Below are positions 35,235 through 43,050 of a DNA stretch of 64,000 bases, in pieces. Both the position numbers and the translations under genes were made by a program. Each line of letters opens with the position of its first letter. Position 1 is the stretch's first letter. The stretch is taken from contig NZ_SOAV01000006.1 in assembly GCF_004364245.1 (NCBI RefSeq), positions 186,001 to 250,000 of the forward strand. Reading direction: 5' to 3'. The stretch comes from Streptomyces sp. BK208 (GTDB taxonomy: Bacteria; Actinomycetota; Actinomycetes; Streptomycetales; Streptomycetaceae). Below the pieces are notes generated by a model that did no database searches, was not told the origin of the DNA, and worked only from the letters and a program-made list of their open reading frames with translations.

Positions 35235-35501
35235 ATGACCGTCATCAGCTGGATCATCCTCGGACTGCTGGCCGGAGCCATCGCCAAGTTCCTGCTGCCG
35301 GGCCGCGACCCCGGAGGGCTCGTCGGCACCACCCTCATCGGCATAGCCGGTGCGTTCATCGGCGGCTGGATATCGGCCCGTTGGCTGGACCACCCGATCA
35401 GCAAGGACTTCTACGACGGCACCACCTGGGCCGCGGCGATCGGCGGTTCGCTGGTGCTCCTGATCGGCTACCGGCTGCTGTTCGGCAACTCGCGCGACTG
35501 A
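35235..35501 (+). CDS. GlsB/YeaQ/YmgE-family small membrane protein
   Basis: This 88-residue protein has three hydrophobic helices and Gly zippers: IILGLLAGAIAKFLLPGRDPGG, GTTLIGIAGAFIGGWI and GSLVLLIGYRLL. The LLPGRDPGG(L/F) loop is the hallmark of the transglycosylase-associated (GlsB/YeaQ/YmgE) stress family. The start is ATG 15 bases after a GGAAAGGGCAGGG ribosome site region. The molecular role is unknown, and members are often induced by envelope stress. It is flanked on the right by a very strong bidirectional terminator. Confidence 0.93.
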   Translation: MTVISWIILGLLAGAIAKFLLPGRDPGGLVGTTLIGIAGAFIGGWISARWLDHPISKDFYDGTTWAAAIGGSLVLLIGYRLLFGNSRD

Positions 35502-35546
35502 CCCGCGCGGCCGGACGGCGTGCGGCCGGACGGCGTGCGACCGGAC

Positions 35547-35587
35547 ACGGCAGAGGGCGGGCACCGCGGGTGCCCGCCCTCTGCCGT
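35547..35587. terminator. Bidirectional terminator between convergent genes
   Basis: A perfect 19-bp stem (ACGGCAGAGGGCGGGCACC) with a GCG loop lies between the GlsB-like gene and the leftward yajQ gene, serving both. Confidence 0.9.
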
Positions 35588-35649
35588 CCGCGAAGGCCCG
35601 GCGCCACCAGCCACCGCGCCACGAGCCACCGTGTCACCGGCTCAGCGCA

Positions 35650-36138
35650 TCACCGGTAGTTCACGAACTGCAGCGCGAAGTCGAAGTCCTGGCCCTTCAG
35701 CAGGGCGATCACGGTCTGCAGGTCGTCTCTGCTCTTCGAGGAGACCCGCAGCTCCTCACCCTGCACCTGGGCCTTCACGCCCTTGGGGCCCTCGTCGCGG
35801 ATGAGCTTGGCCACCTTCTTCGCGTTCTCCTGGGAGATGCCCTCCTCGATCGACGCGAAGATCTTGTACTCCTTGCCGGACAGCTGGGGCTCGCCCGCGT
35901 CCAGGGACTTGAGCGAGATGCCGCGCTTGATCAGCTTGGACTGGAAGACGTCGAGGATGGCGTTCACCCGGTCCTCGGAGTTGGCCTCCATGAGGATCTT
36001 CTCCCCGGACCACGAGATCGAAGCGCCCACGCCCTTGAAGTCGTAGCGCTGCGAGATCTCCTTGGCGGCCTGGTTGAGGGCGTTGTCGACCTCCTGCCGC
36101 TCGACCTTCGAGACGATGTCGAAACTGGAGTCGGCCAT
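35650..36138 (-). CDS. yajQ: YajQ-family nucleotide-binding protein
   Basis: This 162-residue protein starts at MADSSFDIVSK, the universal beginning of this family. VDNALNQAAKEISQRYDFKG, RGISLKSLDAGEPQLSGKEY and KLIRDEGPKGVKAQVQGEELRVSSKSRDDLQ are all conserved. YajQ folds as two RRM-like domains and in some bacteria binds cyclic di-GMP or tRNA. In Streptomyces, where c-di-GMP controls development through BldD, a signalling role is possible but not shown by sequence. It is monocistronic, divergent from tRNA-Tyr. Confidence 0.93.
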   Translation of the reverse strand: MADSSFDIVSKVERQEVDNALNQAAKEISQRYDFKGVGASISWSGEKILMEANSEDRVNAILDVFQSKLIKRGISLKSLDAGEPQLSGKEYKIFASIEEGISQENAKKVAKLIRDEGPKGVKAQVQGEELRVSSKSRDDLQTVIALLKGQDFDFALQFVNYR

Positions 36139-36372
36139 GTCCTGTGGCTCCTTGTATCTGGGTGCGTGTCGGGCCGCGAATCGGGTCCGTACCGGCATAC
36201 GTCGGCGACCGCCGGGCCCGCAGGGTCCCCGGCCGCATCCGGACAAGCCTAGCCACCCGTCGCGGTGCGAGCGGCGATCAATCGGGTGGCGAAGCACCCC
36301 TCCGCATCAGGTATTGTTTACGTCGTTGCCACGGAGCACCGCCTCACAGCGGTTCTACCGGCAGCGAACCCC

Positions 36373-36454
36373 GGCGGTGTGCCCGAGCGGCCAAAGGGAG
36401 CAGACTGTAAATCTGCCGGCTCAGCCTTCCCAGGTTCGAATCCTGGCGCCGCCA
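36373..36454 (+). tRNA. tRNA-Tyr (GTA)
   Basis: This is a class II tRNA of 82 bases. The acceptor stem GGCGGTG pairs with CGCCGCC, the anticodon loop CTGTAAA reads GTA, there is a variable arm, and the T-arm is GGTTCGAATCC. CCA is not encoded. A TATTGT box at 36312 may be its -10 region, and a very strong terminator follows after 9 bases. Confidence 0.97.
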
Positions 36455-36462
36455 CACGGGAT

Positions 36463-36509
36463 CGAAGGGCCCCGTGACCTGCTATCACAGCAGGTCACGG
36501 GGCCCTTCG
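36463..36509 (+). terminator. Long perfect terminator after tRNA-Tyr
   Basis: Twenty-one base pairs without mismatch (CGAAGGGCCCCGTGACCTGCT and complement), with loop ATCAC, lie directly after the tRNA. Confidence 0.9.
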
Positions 36510-36578
36510 TCATGGATGGCTCCGAGAGGGCGGCTCGTGGGGCGGCCGTGGGGCCGCGCCGGCGGGCAGACTGGTGCC

Positions 36579-36800
36579 ATGGCCTCGTCGTCCTCCCGCC
36601 GCAGAACCTGCCCCGAGTGCCGCCGTGAGATCGCCGTCGTCGCCGGGCGGTACGCGCGGCACGACCCGTCCGGAGTGCGGGCGAGCGGTGAGCTGGTGTC
36701 CTGTCCGGGCTCGCGCCGCCCGGCACAACTGGGGGCGGCGCAACCGTCCTTGGACGGCTACGTCGTCCCCGACTTCCCCGGGCAGCTGCCCCTCTTCTGA
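36579..36800 (+). CDS. Small Cys-containing hypothetical protein
   Basis: This is a 73-residue protein. The N-terminus SRRRTCPECRREIAVVAGRYARHD contains a CPxC knuckle and a later Cys in LVSCPGSRRP, so half or all of a small zinc ribbon is possible. It ends in a hydrophobic, acidic segment LDGYVVPDFPGQLPLF. The ATG lacks a strong ribosome site, but the amino-acid composition is balanced and unlike chance frames here. It starts about 70 bases after the tRNA terminator and has no partner gene. Function is unknown. Confidence 0.55.
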   Translation: MASSSSRRRTCPECRREIAVVAGRYARHDPSGVRASGELVSCPGSRRPAQLGAAQPSLDGYVVPDFPGQLPLF

Positions 36801-36847
36801 CCCGTTCCCGCCCGGCCTCGCCCCGAGGCGCCCGTGGCCGCGTCGCC

Positions 36848-37504
36848 TCAGTTCCCGGCGACCGACTTCACCGCCACCGAGACGGGTGACGAACCGCTGA
36901 TCAGCTCCAGGGTCAGGCCGTTCGTGGCCGGGGTGTCGACCAGTTCCGCCAGGACGGCGGCGACGTCGTCGCGCGGGACGGACCCGCGGCCGGTGCGCGC
37001 CTCCAGCCGTACGAGCCCCGTGCCCGGGTCGTCCGTCAGGGCACCGGGGCGCAGGATCGTCCAGTCCAGGGCGTCCTGCGAGCTGACGTAGGCGTCGGCC
37101 TCGCCCTTGGCGCGCAGATAGACATCGAAGATCTCGTCCCCCTGGTGCCGGGGGTCGGCGCCCATGGACGACACGATCAGGTAGCGCCGCACGCCCGCCC
37201 GGACGGCCGCGTCCGCGAAGAGGACCGCCGCCGCCTTGTCCACCGTGTTCTTGCGGTCCACCCCGCTTCCCGGGCCGGCCCCCGCCGCGAAGACCGCCGC
37301 GTCCGCGCCCCGCAGTACCTCCGCGACCTCCTCGACCGAGGCCGACTCCAGGTCCAGGACGACCGGTTCCGCACCGGCCGCACGCAGGTCGTCGGCCTGC
37401 TCGGCCTTGCGGACGATGCCCGCCACCTCGTCACCGCGCGCGGCGAGCAACCGCTCCAGCCGCAGCGCGATCTGACCATGACCACCAGCGATGACAATGC
37501 GCAT
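36848..37504 (-). CDS. NAD(P)H-binding SDR-family oxidoreductase
   Basis: This is 218 residues from the ATG of MRIVIAGGHGQIA; further upstream is low-complexity sequence. The Rossmann motif GGHGQIA is followed by VLDLESASVEEV and DAAVFAAGAGPGSG, with YLIVSSMGAD and WTILRPGALTDDPGTG typical of atypical SDRs related to NmrA/YwnB. The role is probably NAD(P)H-dependent reduction or sensing; the substrate is unknown. It ends close to the small Cys-protein gene, with which it converges. Confidence 0.85.
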   Translation of the reverse strand: MRIVIAGGHGQIALRLERLLAARGDEVAGIVRKAEQADDLRAAGAEPVVLDLESASVEEVAEVLRGADAAVFAAGAGPGSGVDRKNTVDKAAAVLFADAAVRAGVRRYLIVSSMGADPRHQGDEIFDVYLRAKGEADAYVSSQDALDWTILRPGALTDDPGTGLVRLEARTGRGSVPRDDVAAVLAELVDTPATNGLTLELISGSSPVSVAVKSVAGN

Positions 37505-37748
37505 GCCTTCGACCGTACGCCCCGACGGCCGCACACGCCCCACGACTTCGCCGACCTCGGGCAGCCCTGCCCGCTCGCTACCCCACGACTTCGCCGACCC
37601 GCGCAGCCCCGCCCCCACCTCGTCCCCGGGGCTTCGCCCACCCCGTGCTCGCCGGCCCCCTCGCCGCCGCACGACTTCGGCCCCCCCCCGCACAGCCCCG
37701 CCGCCTCGCCAGCCCAGCCCTCCACCGAGGGCTCAGGCCCCAAGGGCA
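37505..37748. other. Intergenic stretch with three CACGACTTCG repeats
   Basis: This 244-base gap has no credible gene. CACGACTTCG occurs at 37541, 37584 and 37670; the first two continue as GCCGACC. The repeats lie between two leftward genes and may be remnants of duplication. Confidence 0.6.
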
Positions 37749-39056
37749 TCAGGCCTGGTGTCCGCGACCGCCCGGTCCCTCGCGTCCGTCCCGGGGCCCC
37801 TGCCCGTAGCCGCGCCCCTGCCGGGGCAGCCCGAGGTCCGAGGCGGTGGTGGAGTCGCCGTACTCCCGTACCGCGCTGGTCCGCGCCACCACGCGCCCCC
37901 GGTGCACCACGATCCGGCTGTACGCCAGCGACAGCGCGCCCGCCAGCCGGTCCCCGCGCACGGCGAGGAGTTCGGCCGGGAAACCCGCCTCCACCCGCAC
38001 CTCGGGCAGGCCGAGCGCCGACCGTGCCGCCGCGCTGACGGCGTCGTACGCCTCCTCGGGGCGCAGCCCGTGGCGCGAGGCCAGCAGGTAGGCGGCCTCC
38101 AGGGGGTCGCCCCGCCCGACCGGGTTGGACACGTCCCGCAGCGCACCGCTTCCGGCGGTGACCCGCACCCCGGCCGCCCGCAGCGGCCGCACCGGAGCCG
38201 TGTCCTCGGTGCGGTCCGTCGCCCCGCAGGCACCCTGCGGCAGGCAGACCACCGCCACCCCGGCCGCCGCGAGCTGGTCCGCGGCCCGGGAGAGCGCGTC
38301 GGCGGTCAGCCGGGCCAGCCCGCCACAGGGGCCGATGGCCACCCCGGGGCGCAGTCCGCCCGCCATGGCCGCCAGGCGGGCCAGCCGCGCCGGGTCGGCG
38401 CCGTCCGTGTGCAGGTCGACCGGGCAGCCGTGCTCGGCGGCGACCTCGAGAACGGCCTCCACGTAGCCCGTAGGGTCGGGATCCAGGTCCGGGCACCCGC
38501 CCACCACGTCCGCGCCCATCTTGACGGCGTCCCGCAGCATCGCCAGCCCGTCGGCGCCGGCCACCCCGGTCAGCACCCTCGGCATCGCCACCGCGGTCAG
38601 CTCGGCGAGCCCGCGCAGTGAGCGCCGGGCCCGCAGCACTGCGGTCAGCGCGCCGAGGCCCGCGACGTCGCCCACCCGCACGTGCGCCCGCGACGCGGTG
38701 GCACCGTGGCCGAGCTGGAGCAGCGCCGCCTCGGTGGTCCGGCGCTGGACGTCCTCGGGGTCGTAGGAGACGGGGCCCGGGACGTCGGCCGTGAGCGCCG
38801 TGTCGGCGTGCACGTGCGGGTCGGCGGGGGCGGGCAGCAGCAGGTATCCGCTCAGGTCCAGGTGGCCGCCGGGGCCGGGGCCGCGCACCGGGGCCAGGCT
38901 GCCGGCCGTGCCGACCGCTTCGATGCGCCCGCCGTGGAGCCGTACGTCCACGGTGCGGCCGTCGGTGAGCCGCGCCCCGCGGAGCAGGAGCGAGCCGCGG
39001 TCGGCGGGGTCCGAGGGGGAGGGCGAGTGGGGCGGCTGCGGTTGGCTGTCGGGCAT
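37749..39056 (-). CDS. Amidohydrolase-superfamily (cytosine deaminase-like) protein, possibly inactive
   Basis: This 435-residue protein starts at ATG with a Pro/Ser-rich N-terminus. The TIM-barrel amidohydrolase pattern is recognisable: SGYLLLPAPADPHVHADT with H81 and H83, KMGADVVGG, VDLHTDGADP with H216, and a C-terminal composite beta domain (DRLAGALSLAYSRIVVHRGRVVA). Against cytosine deaminase, the catalytic Glu after the third His is Gly219, the fourth-His region reads AIGPCGGLA, and the Asp of the GHDD motif is replaced in TAGSGALRD. It may therefore be a binding protein or an enzyme with altered chemistry. The gap to its right (39057-39279) contains the tRNA promoter region. Confidence 0.8.
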   Translation of the reverse strand: MPDSQPQPPHSPSPSDPADRGSLLLRGARLTDGRTVDVRLHGGRIEAVGTAGSLAPVRGPGPGGHLDLSGYLLLPAPADPHVHADTALTADVPGPVSYDPEDVQRRTTEAALLQLGHGATASRAHVRVGDVAGLGALTAVLRARRSLRGLAELTAVAMPRVLTGVAGADGLAMLRDAVKMGADVVGGCPDLDPDPTGYVEAVLEVAAEHGCPVDLHTDGADPARLARLAAMAGGLRPGVAIGPCGGLARLTADALSRAADQLAAAGVAVVCLPQGACGATDRTEDTAPVRPLRAAGVRVTAGSGALRDVSNPVGRGDPLEAAYLLASRHGLRPEEAYDAVSAAARSALGLPEVRVEAGFPAELLAVRGDRLAGALSLAYSRIVVHRGRVVARTSAVREYGDSTTASDLGLPRQGRGYGQGPRDGREGPGGRGHQA

Positions 39057-39238
39057 CGCGCTCCTCTGGGCTCGGGACTGCGCAGTGGGGGACGCAAGAT
39101 CACGCAGAGTGAGTCGAGCCTAGGACGGTGATCAGCCCGTGGTGCGCAGGAGCGCAATAGTCGTACCGGTGCGGTCCGTGCCGCCGGGGCCCCGCGGGAG
39201 CGGCCGGGACGGGACGGGGCAGGGTCGGCGAAACGGAT

Positions 39239-39268
39239 TTGGGCGAACGGCGGGCGACCGTGTAATGT
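39239..39268 (+). promoter_or_regulatory. Promoter of the tRNA-Thr/tRNA-Met/rpmG unit
   Basis: TTGGGC, 18 bases, TAATGT is a good HrdB-type match, with the -10 box ending 11 bases before tRNA-Thr. The position is right for a stable-RNA promoter. Confidence 0.65.
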
Positions 39269-39279
39269 CTTCATCGCTC

Positions 39280-39352
39280 GCCCCAATAGCTCAGTCGGCA
39301 GAGCGTCTCCATGGTAAGGAGAAGGTCAACGGTTCGATTCCGTTTTGGGGCT
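39280..39352 (+). tRNA. tRNA-Thr (GGT)
   Basis: The acceptor stem GCCCCAA pairs with TTGGGGC, the D-arm contains AGCTCAGTCGGCAGAGC, the anticodon loop ATGGTAA reads GGT, and the T-loop is TTCGATT. CCA is not encoded. It is followed at 46 bases by tRNA-Met. Confidence 0.97.
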
Positions 39353-39398
39353 CTGGTGTGAGAGGTTCCCGTCGCAAGGCGGGCTCCGATCGCATCAC

Positions 39399-39471
39399 AG
39401 CGGTGTAGCTCAGTCGGTAGAGCAAGCGGCTCATAATCGCTGTGTCACCGGTTCAAGTCCGGTCACCGCTA
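39399..39471 (+). tRNA. tRNA-Met (CAT), elongator type
   Basis: The acceptor stem AGCGGTG pairs fully with CACCGCT, which excludes an initiator tRNA; the latter has an unpaired first position. The anticodon is CAT in loop CTCATAA and the T-loop is TTCAAGT. A tRNA-Ile that is modified at the CAT anticodon cannot be excluded by anticodon alone, but the context with tRNA-Thr and rpmG is standard for Met. Confidence 0.93.
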
Positions 39472-39562
39472 CTCTCAGTAGCCGATTGCGGGGTCGGTCC
39501 TTCAATCGGCTACTCTTTCTTGCGTTAATACCATCAATCCGTTCGTCAAGGAGTGCACTCAC

Positions 39563-39727
39563 GTGGCTGCCACCGACGTCCGCCCGAAGATCACGCTGGC
39601 CTGCGTGGAGTGCAAGGAGCGGAACTACATCACCAAGAAGAACCGGCGTAACAACCCGGACCGACTGGAGATGAAGAAGCACTGCCCGCGTTGCAACGCG
39701 CACACCGCGCACCGCGAAACGCGATAA
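39563..39727 (+). CDS. rpmG: 50S ribosomal protein L33
   Basis: This 54-residue protein starts at GTG after AAGGAG. The Zn-ribbon Cys pairs are intact: CVEC (C14, C17) and CPRC (C41, C44). This is therefore the zinc-binding form rather than the Cys-free paralogue that streptomycetes express in zinc starvation. It is located after tRNA-Thr and tRNA-Met, probably in one transcript, ending at a 16-bp hairpin. The hadA-like gene follows, the same neighbourhood as in mycobacteria. Confidence 0.97.
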   Translation: MAATDVRPKITLACVECKERNYITKKNRRNNPDRLEMKKHCPRCNAHTAHRETR

Positions 39728-39739
39728 ATCAGGCTCGTA

Positions 39740-39777
39740 CGTGAGGCCGTCCCCGGATCATCGGGGACGGCCTCACG
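39740..39777 (+). terminator. Terminator of rpmG
   Basis: A perfect 16-bp stem CGTGAGGCCGTCCCCG with a six-base loop lies 12 bases after the rpmG stop. Confidence 0.88.
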
Positions 39778-39829
39778 TCGTTTCCTCACCCGCAGCCAGA
39801 CCAGACAGCAGCATGGAGGTGCCGAGCCC

Positions 39830-40282
39830 ATGGCGCTCGACCAGTCGTTCGTGGGGCGGAGTTACCCGCCGACCGCGCCCTACGAGGTGGGCCGGGAGAA
39901 GATCCGTGAGTTCGCGGAGGCGGTCGGGGACGCCAACCCGGCGTACACCGACGCGGAGGCCGCGAAGGCGCACGGCCATCCGGACGTGATCGCTCCGCCG
40001 ACCTTCGTGTTCTCCATCACGTTCAAGGCGGCCGGTCAGGTCATCGAGGACCCGCAGCTCGGTCTCGACTACAGCCGGGTGGTGCACGGCGACCAGAAGT
40101 TCGCCTACGTCCGTCCGGTGCGGGCCGGTGACCGGCTCACGGTCACCTCCACCATCGAGGCGATCAAGTCGATGGCCGGCAACGACATCCTGGACATCCG
40201 CGGCGAGGTCCACGACGAGGCCGGCGAGCACGTCGTGACCGCCTGGACCAAGCTCGTGGCCCGCGCGGCCGGGGAGGCGTGA
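39830..40282 (+). CDS. HadA-like MaoC-fold dehydratase subunit (non-catalytic partner)
   Basis: This 150-residue protein has the hot-dog fold sequence pattern: YEVGREKIREFAEAVGDANPAYTD, HPDVIAPPTFVFSITFKA and YVRPVRAGDRLTVTSTI. It matches the FAS1-like/HadA family, which pairs with a MaoC subunit. In mycobacteria HadAB dehydrates 3-hydroxyacyl-ACP in type II fatty acid synthesis. Here it precedes the MaoC gene with a GTGA overlap, so the two subunits are made together. Streptomycetes have no mycolic acids, so the substrate is likely a fatty- or polyketide-derived acyl chain. The substrate is inference. Confidence 0.9.
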   Translation: MALDQSFVGRSYPPTAPYEVGREKIREFAEAVGDANPAYTDAEAAKAHGHPDVIAPPTFVFSITFKAAGQVIEDPQLGLDYSRVVHGDQKFAYVRPVRAGDRLTVTSTIEAIKSMAGNDILDIRGEVHDEAGEHVVTAWTKLVARAAGEA

Positions 40283-40728
40283 GCACCATGTCGGATTCCG
40301 TGGCGGCGCGGATCGCGTACGCCGACGTCGAGGTCGGTACCGAACTGCCCGCGCAGAGCTTCCCCGTGGACCGCGCCACGCTCGTGCGGTACGCGGGCGC
40401 CTCCGGCGACTTCAACCCGATCCACTGGAACGAGAGGTTCGCCAAGGAGGTGGGTCTGCCGGACGTCATCGCGCACGGCATGTTCACCATGGCCGAGGCG
40501 ATCCGCGTGGTGACCGACTGGACCGGCGATCCGGGATCGGTCGTGGAGTACGGCGTGCGCTTCACCAGGCCCGTCGTCGTCCCGGACGACGACCGGGGCG
40601 CCGTGATCGAGGTCAGCGGCAAGGTGGCGGCCAAGCTCGACGACAACACCGTCCGCGTCGACCTCACGGCCACCAGCGGCGGCCAGAAGGTCCTGGGCAT
40701 GTCCCGGGCGGTCGTCCGGCTGGCCTGA
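40279..40728 (+). CDS. HadB-like MaoC dehydratase subunit
   Basis: This is 149 residues from the GTG overlapping the upstream stop; an ATG three codons later is an alternative. The hydratase 2 motif is intact in YAGASGDFNPIHWNERFAKE, with Asp and His as the catalytic pair, and GLPDVIAHGMFTMAEA follows. It therefore supplies the active site, with the preceding subunit as partner. The order rpmG-hadA-hadB next to murB and the secE-nusG block matches that of mycobacteria, which supports an old, conserved linkage. Confidence 0.9.
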   Translation: MSTMSDSVAARIAYADVEVGTELPAQSFPVDRATLVRYAGASGDFNPIHWNERFAKEVGLPDVIAHGMFTMAEAIRVVTDWTGDPGSVVEYGVRFTRPVVVPDDDRGAVIEVSGKVAAKLDDNTVRVDLTATSGGQKVLGMSRAVVRLA

Positions 40729-40824
40729 GCGGGCACACCTGCCTGAGCGGGCTCACCTGGGGGGCGGTCTCTGTCGAGGGCGCCCCTCCGCCCTGCCCGC
40801 GGAACGGGGCGCCGCCGACCGCTT

Positions 40825-40856
40825 GACGAAGTTAGTGATTGAGCACTAACTTCGTC
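40825..40856. promoter_or_regulatory. TetR operator overlapping its own promoter
   Basis: A perfect 13-bp inverted repeat (GACGAAGTTAGTG, six bases, complement) lies immediately before the TetR start. It contains TTGACG, 18 bases, TAACTT as a promoter. The -10 box ends seven bases before the ATG, so the mRNA is probably leaderless and autorepressed. Confidence 0.75.
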
Positions 40857-40858
40857 GC

Positions 40859-41428
40859 ATGGTCAGGATGAGTGCGGCGGAGAGGCGTGAGAGCGTCGTC
40901 CGCGCGGCGATGGCCGAGTTCGCGCGAGGTGGCTACTACGGCACCTCCACCGAGGCGATCGCCAAGCGCGTCGGTGTCTCCCAGCCGTACCTCTTCCGGC
41001 TCTTCCCGAGCAAGAAGGCGATCTTCCTCGCGACGGCGGCCCGCTGTGTGGACGAGACCGTCTCCATGCTGGAGCAGGCGTCCGAGGGCCTGCACGGCGA
41101 GGACGCGCTGCACGCGATGGCCGCGGCGTACCAGGTGGCCATCGACGAACACCCCGAGCGGCTGATGCTGCAGATGCAGATGTATCTCGCCGTGGCGGCC
41201 GCCGAGCAGGAGGGCGACCACGAGTTCGGGGCGGCGGTGCGCGCCGGCTGGATGCGGCTGTTCGACGCCGTCCACCTGCCGCTGGGGGCCGACGTCGAGG
41301 AGACGACGGGGTTCCTGGCGTACGGCATGCTCATCAACTGCCTGTCGGCCATGGGCTTTCCGGCCGAGCACCGGGTGTGGGAGGGGATCTACCCGTCCGG
41401 GCGGCCGACGGGCGGACCGCGGGAGTAG
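40859..41428 (+). CDS. TetR-family repressor of the adjacent efflux gene
   Basis: This 189-residue protein has an N-terminal TetR helix-turn-helix: ESVVRAAMAEFARGGYYGTS, EAIAKRVGVSQPYLFRLFPSKKAIF. The C-terminal helices form an unknown ligand pocket. The ATG has no ribosome site and lies about seven bases after a -10 box, which suggests leaderless translation. Its operator half-site GAAGTTAGTGAT recurs before the MFS gene downstream. The simplest model is a repressor of itself and of the exporter, released by a drug or metabolite. Confidence 0.92.
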   Translation: MVRMSAAERRESVVRAAMAEFARGGYYGTSTEAIAKRVGVSQPYLFRLFPSKKAIFLATAARCVDETVSMLEQASEGLHGEDALHAMAAAYQVAIDEHPERLMLQMQMYLAVAAAEQEGDHEFGAAVRAGWMRLFDAVHLPLGADVEETTGFLAYGMLINCLSAMGFPAEHRVWEGIYPSGRPTGGPRE

Positions 41429-41471
41429 GGGAATCGGGGCGGGTGCTCGCCTCGCGTTCGTGCGCCCGCGG

Positions 41472-41494
41472 AAGTTAGTGATCGATAACTACTT
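41472..41494. promoter_or_regulatory. Second TetR-type operator before the MFS gene
   Basis: A 23-base imperfect palindrome, AAGTTAGTGATCGATAACTA followed by CTT, shares GAAGTTAGTGAT with the operator at 40825-40856. It lies 35 bases before the MFS start. Confidence 0.7.
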
Positions 41495-41528
41495 GAAGCC
41501 TGATGCCGAGCATCACTCTGGGGGAGAG

Positions 41529-43007
41529 ATGTCACAGCAGAACGCACGTCGCGGGGGCGCCGCCTGGGCCCTCGTCATCACCGGCGTCGCCGGTTTCATG
41601 GCGGCCCTGGACAACCTCGTCGTCACCACCGCCCTGCCCTCCATCCGCCAGGACCTGGGCGGCGCGCTGCACGACCTGGAATGGACCGTGAGCGCCTACA
41701 CGCTCACCTTCGCCGTCCTCCTGATGTTCGGCGCCGCCCTCGGTGACCGCTTCGGCCGCCGCAGGCTCTTCCTCGTCGGCCTCACCGTCTTCACCGCGGC
41801 CTCCGCCGCCGCGGCCATGGCACCCGGCATCGACTCGCTGATCGCCGCCCGCGCGGTGCAGGGCGTCGGCGCGGCGATCATGATGCCGCTGACGCTGACC
41901 CTGCTCACGGCCGCCGTACCCGCCGAACGCCGTGGGATGGCGTACGGGATCTGGGGCGCCGTCAACGGGCTCGCCGTGGCCTCCGGGCCGCTGGTCGGCG
42001 GCAGCCTCACCGAGCACGTCTCGTGGCAGTGGATCTTCTGGCTGAACGTTCCGCTCGGGGTGGCCCTGCTGCCCCTGGCCCGCCTCCGCCTCGCCGAGTC
42101 GCACGGCACCGGCGCCCCGCTCGACGTGCCCGGCACCCTGCTCGCCAGCGGCGGACTCTTCGGCGTCGTCTACGGCCTGGTCCGCGGGCCCGTCGACGGC
42201 TGGACCGGCACCGTGGTGCTGACCGCCCTGTTCGCCGGGGCCGCGCTGCTCGTCGGCTTCGTCCTCTACAGCACCCGCGCCAAGAACCCCATGCTGCCCA
42301 TGCGGCTGTTCCGCTCCCGGGCCTTCGCCGGCATCAACGCGGCGAGCCTGCTGATGTTCCTGGGCATGTTCGGCTCGATCTTCCTGCTCAGCCAGTACAT
42401 GCAGAACGTGCTCGGCTACTCGCCCACCGAGGCGGGCCTGCGCATGCTGCCCTGGACCGGTATGCCGATGCTGGTCGCACCGATCGCCGGCATCCTCTCG
42501 GACCGGGTCGGGGGCCGCCCGGTCGTCGCGGCCGGGCTCTTCCTCCAGGCGGCCGGCCTCGGTTACCTGGCCTCCGTGATCACGGCCGACGCCTCCTACG
42601 CGGTCCAGCTGCCCGGCCTGATCATCAGCGGGATCGGCATGGCCCTCTACTTCGCCCCCGCCTCCGCGCTGGTGATGTCCAGCGTCGCTGCGAAGGAACA
42701 GGGCATCGCCTCCGGCGCCAACAACGCGCTGCGCGAGGTGGGCGGCGCGCTCGGGATCGCGGTCATGTCGTCGATCTTCGCGGCGCAGGGCGGCTACGGG
42801 TCCGCGCAGACCTTCGTGGACGGACTGCGGCCCGCGGTCGCGGTGGGCGCCGCGGTGGTGGCCCTCGGTGGCGTCGCGGCCCTGCTGCTCCCGGCCCGCC
42901 GCGGGAGCGGCAGCGGGGGACAGGCACTCTCGGCCGCACCGTCGAGGGAGCCGGCCGAGGCGGCCGGACCCGCCCTCGCCGGCCCGGCGCCGGCGAGGGC
43001 ACGCTGA
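41529..43007 (+). CDS. DHA2-type (14-helix) MFS exporter
   Basis: This is 492 residues from the ATG preceded by GGGGGAGAG; an upstream in-frame GTG lies within the operator and is unlikely. Motifs include DNLVVTTALPSIRQDLGG (motif D1), FGAALGDRFGRRRLFL (motif A), QGVGAAIMMPLTLTLL (motif B) and GPLVGGSLTEHVSWQWIFWLNVPLG (motif C). Fourteen hydrophobic segments are countable, so it belongs to the drug/H+ antiporter-2 family. It exports an unknown, probably toxic or secondary-metabolite compound under control of the TetR repressor upstream. The C-terminal 30 residues are a polar tail. It is read with the small monooxygenase-like gene 43 bases downstream. Confidence 0.93.
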   Translation: MSQQNARRGGAAWALVITGVAGFMAALDNLVVTTALPSIRQDLGGALHDLEWTVSAYTLTFAVLLMFGAALGDRFGRRRLFLVGLTVFTAASAAAAMAPGIDSLIAARAVQGVGAAIMMPLTLTLLTAAVPAERRGMAYGIWGAVNGLAVASGPLVGGSLTEHVSWQWIFWLNVPLGVALLPLARLRLAESHGTGAPLDVPGTLLASGGLFGVVYGLVRGPVDGWTGTVVLTALFAGAALLVGFVLYSTRAKNPMLPMRLFRSRAFAGINAASLLMFLGMFGSIFLLSQYMQNVLGYSPTEAGLRMLPWTGMPMLVAPIAGILSDRVGGRPVVAAGLFLQAAGLGYLASVITADASYAVQLPGLIISGIGMALYFAPASALVMSSVAAKEQGIASGANNALREVGGALGIAVMSSIFAAQGGYGSAQTFVDGLRPAVAVGAAVVALGGVAALLLPARRGSGSGGQALSAAPSREPAEAAGPALAGPAPARAR

Positions 43008-43050
43008 CCCGCACGACACGGAACGCCCACGGACACGAGAGGAGCACGGC

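Noticed and set aside
36373..36509. tRNA-Tyr as an integration site
   Set aside because: No integrase, no duplicated tRNA 3' end and no foreign-looking block is adjacent; a plain terminator follows.
39399..39471. CAT tRNA as initiator tRNA
   Set aside because: The first acceptor pair A-T is matched, whereas initiators have a mismatch at 1-72.
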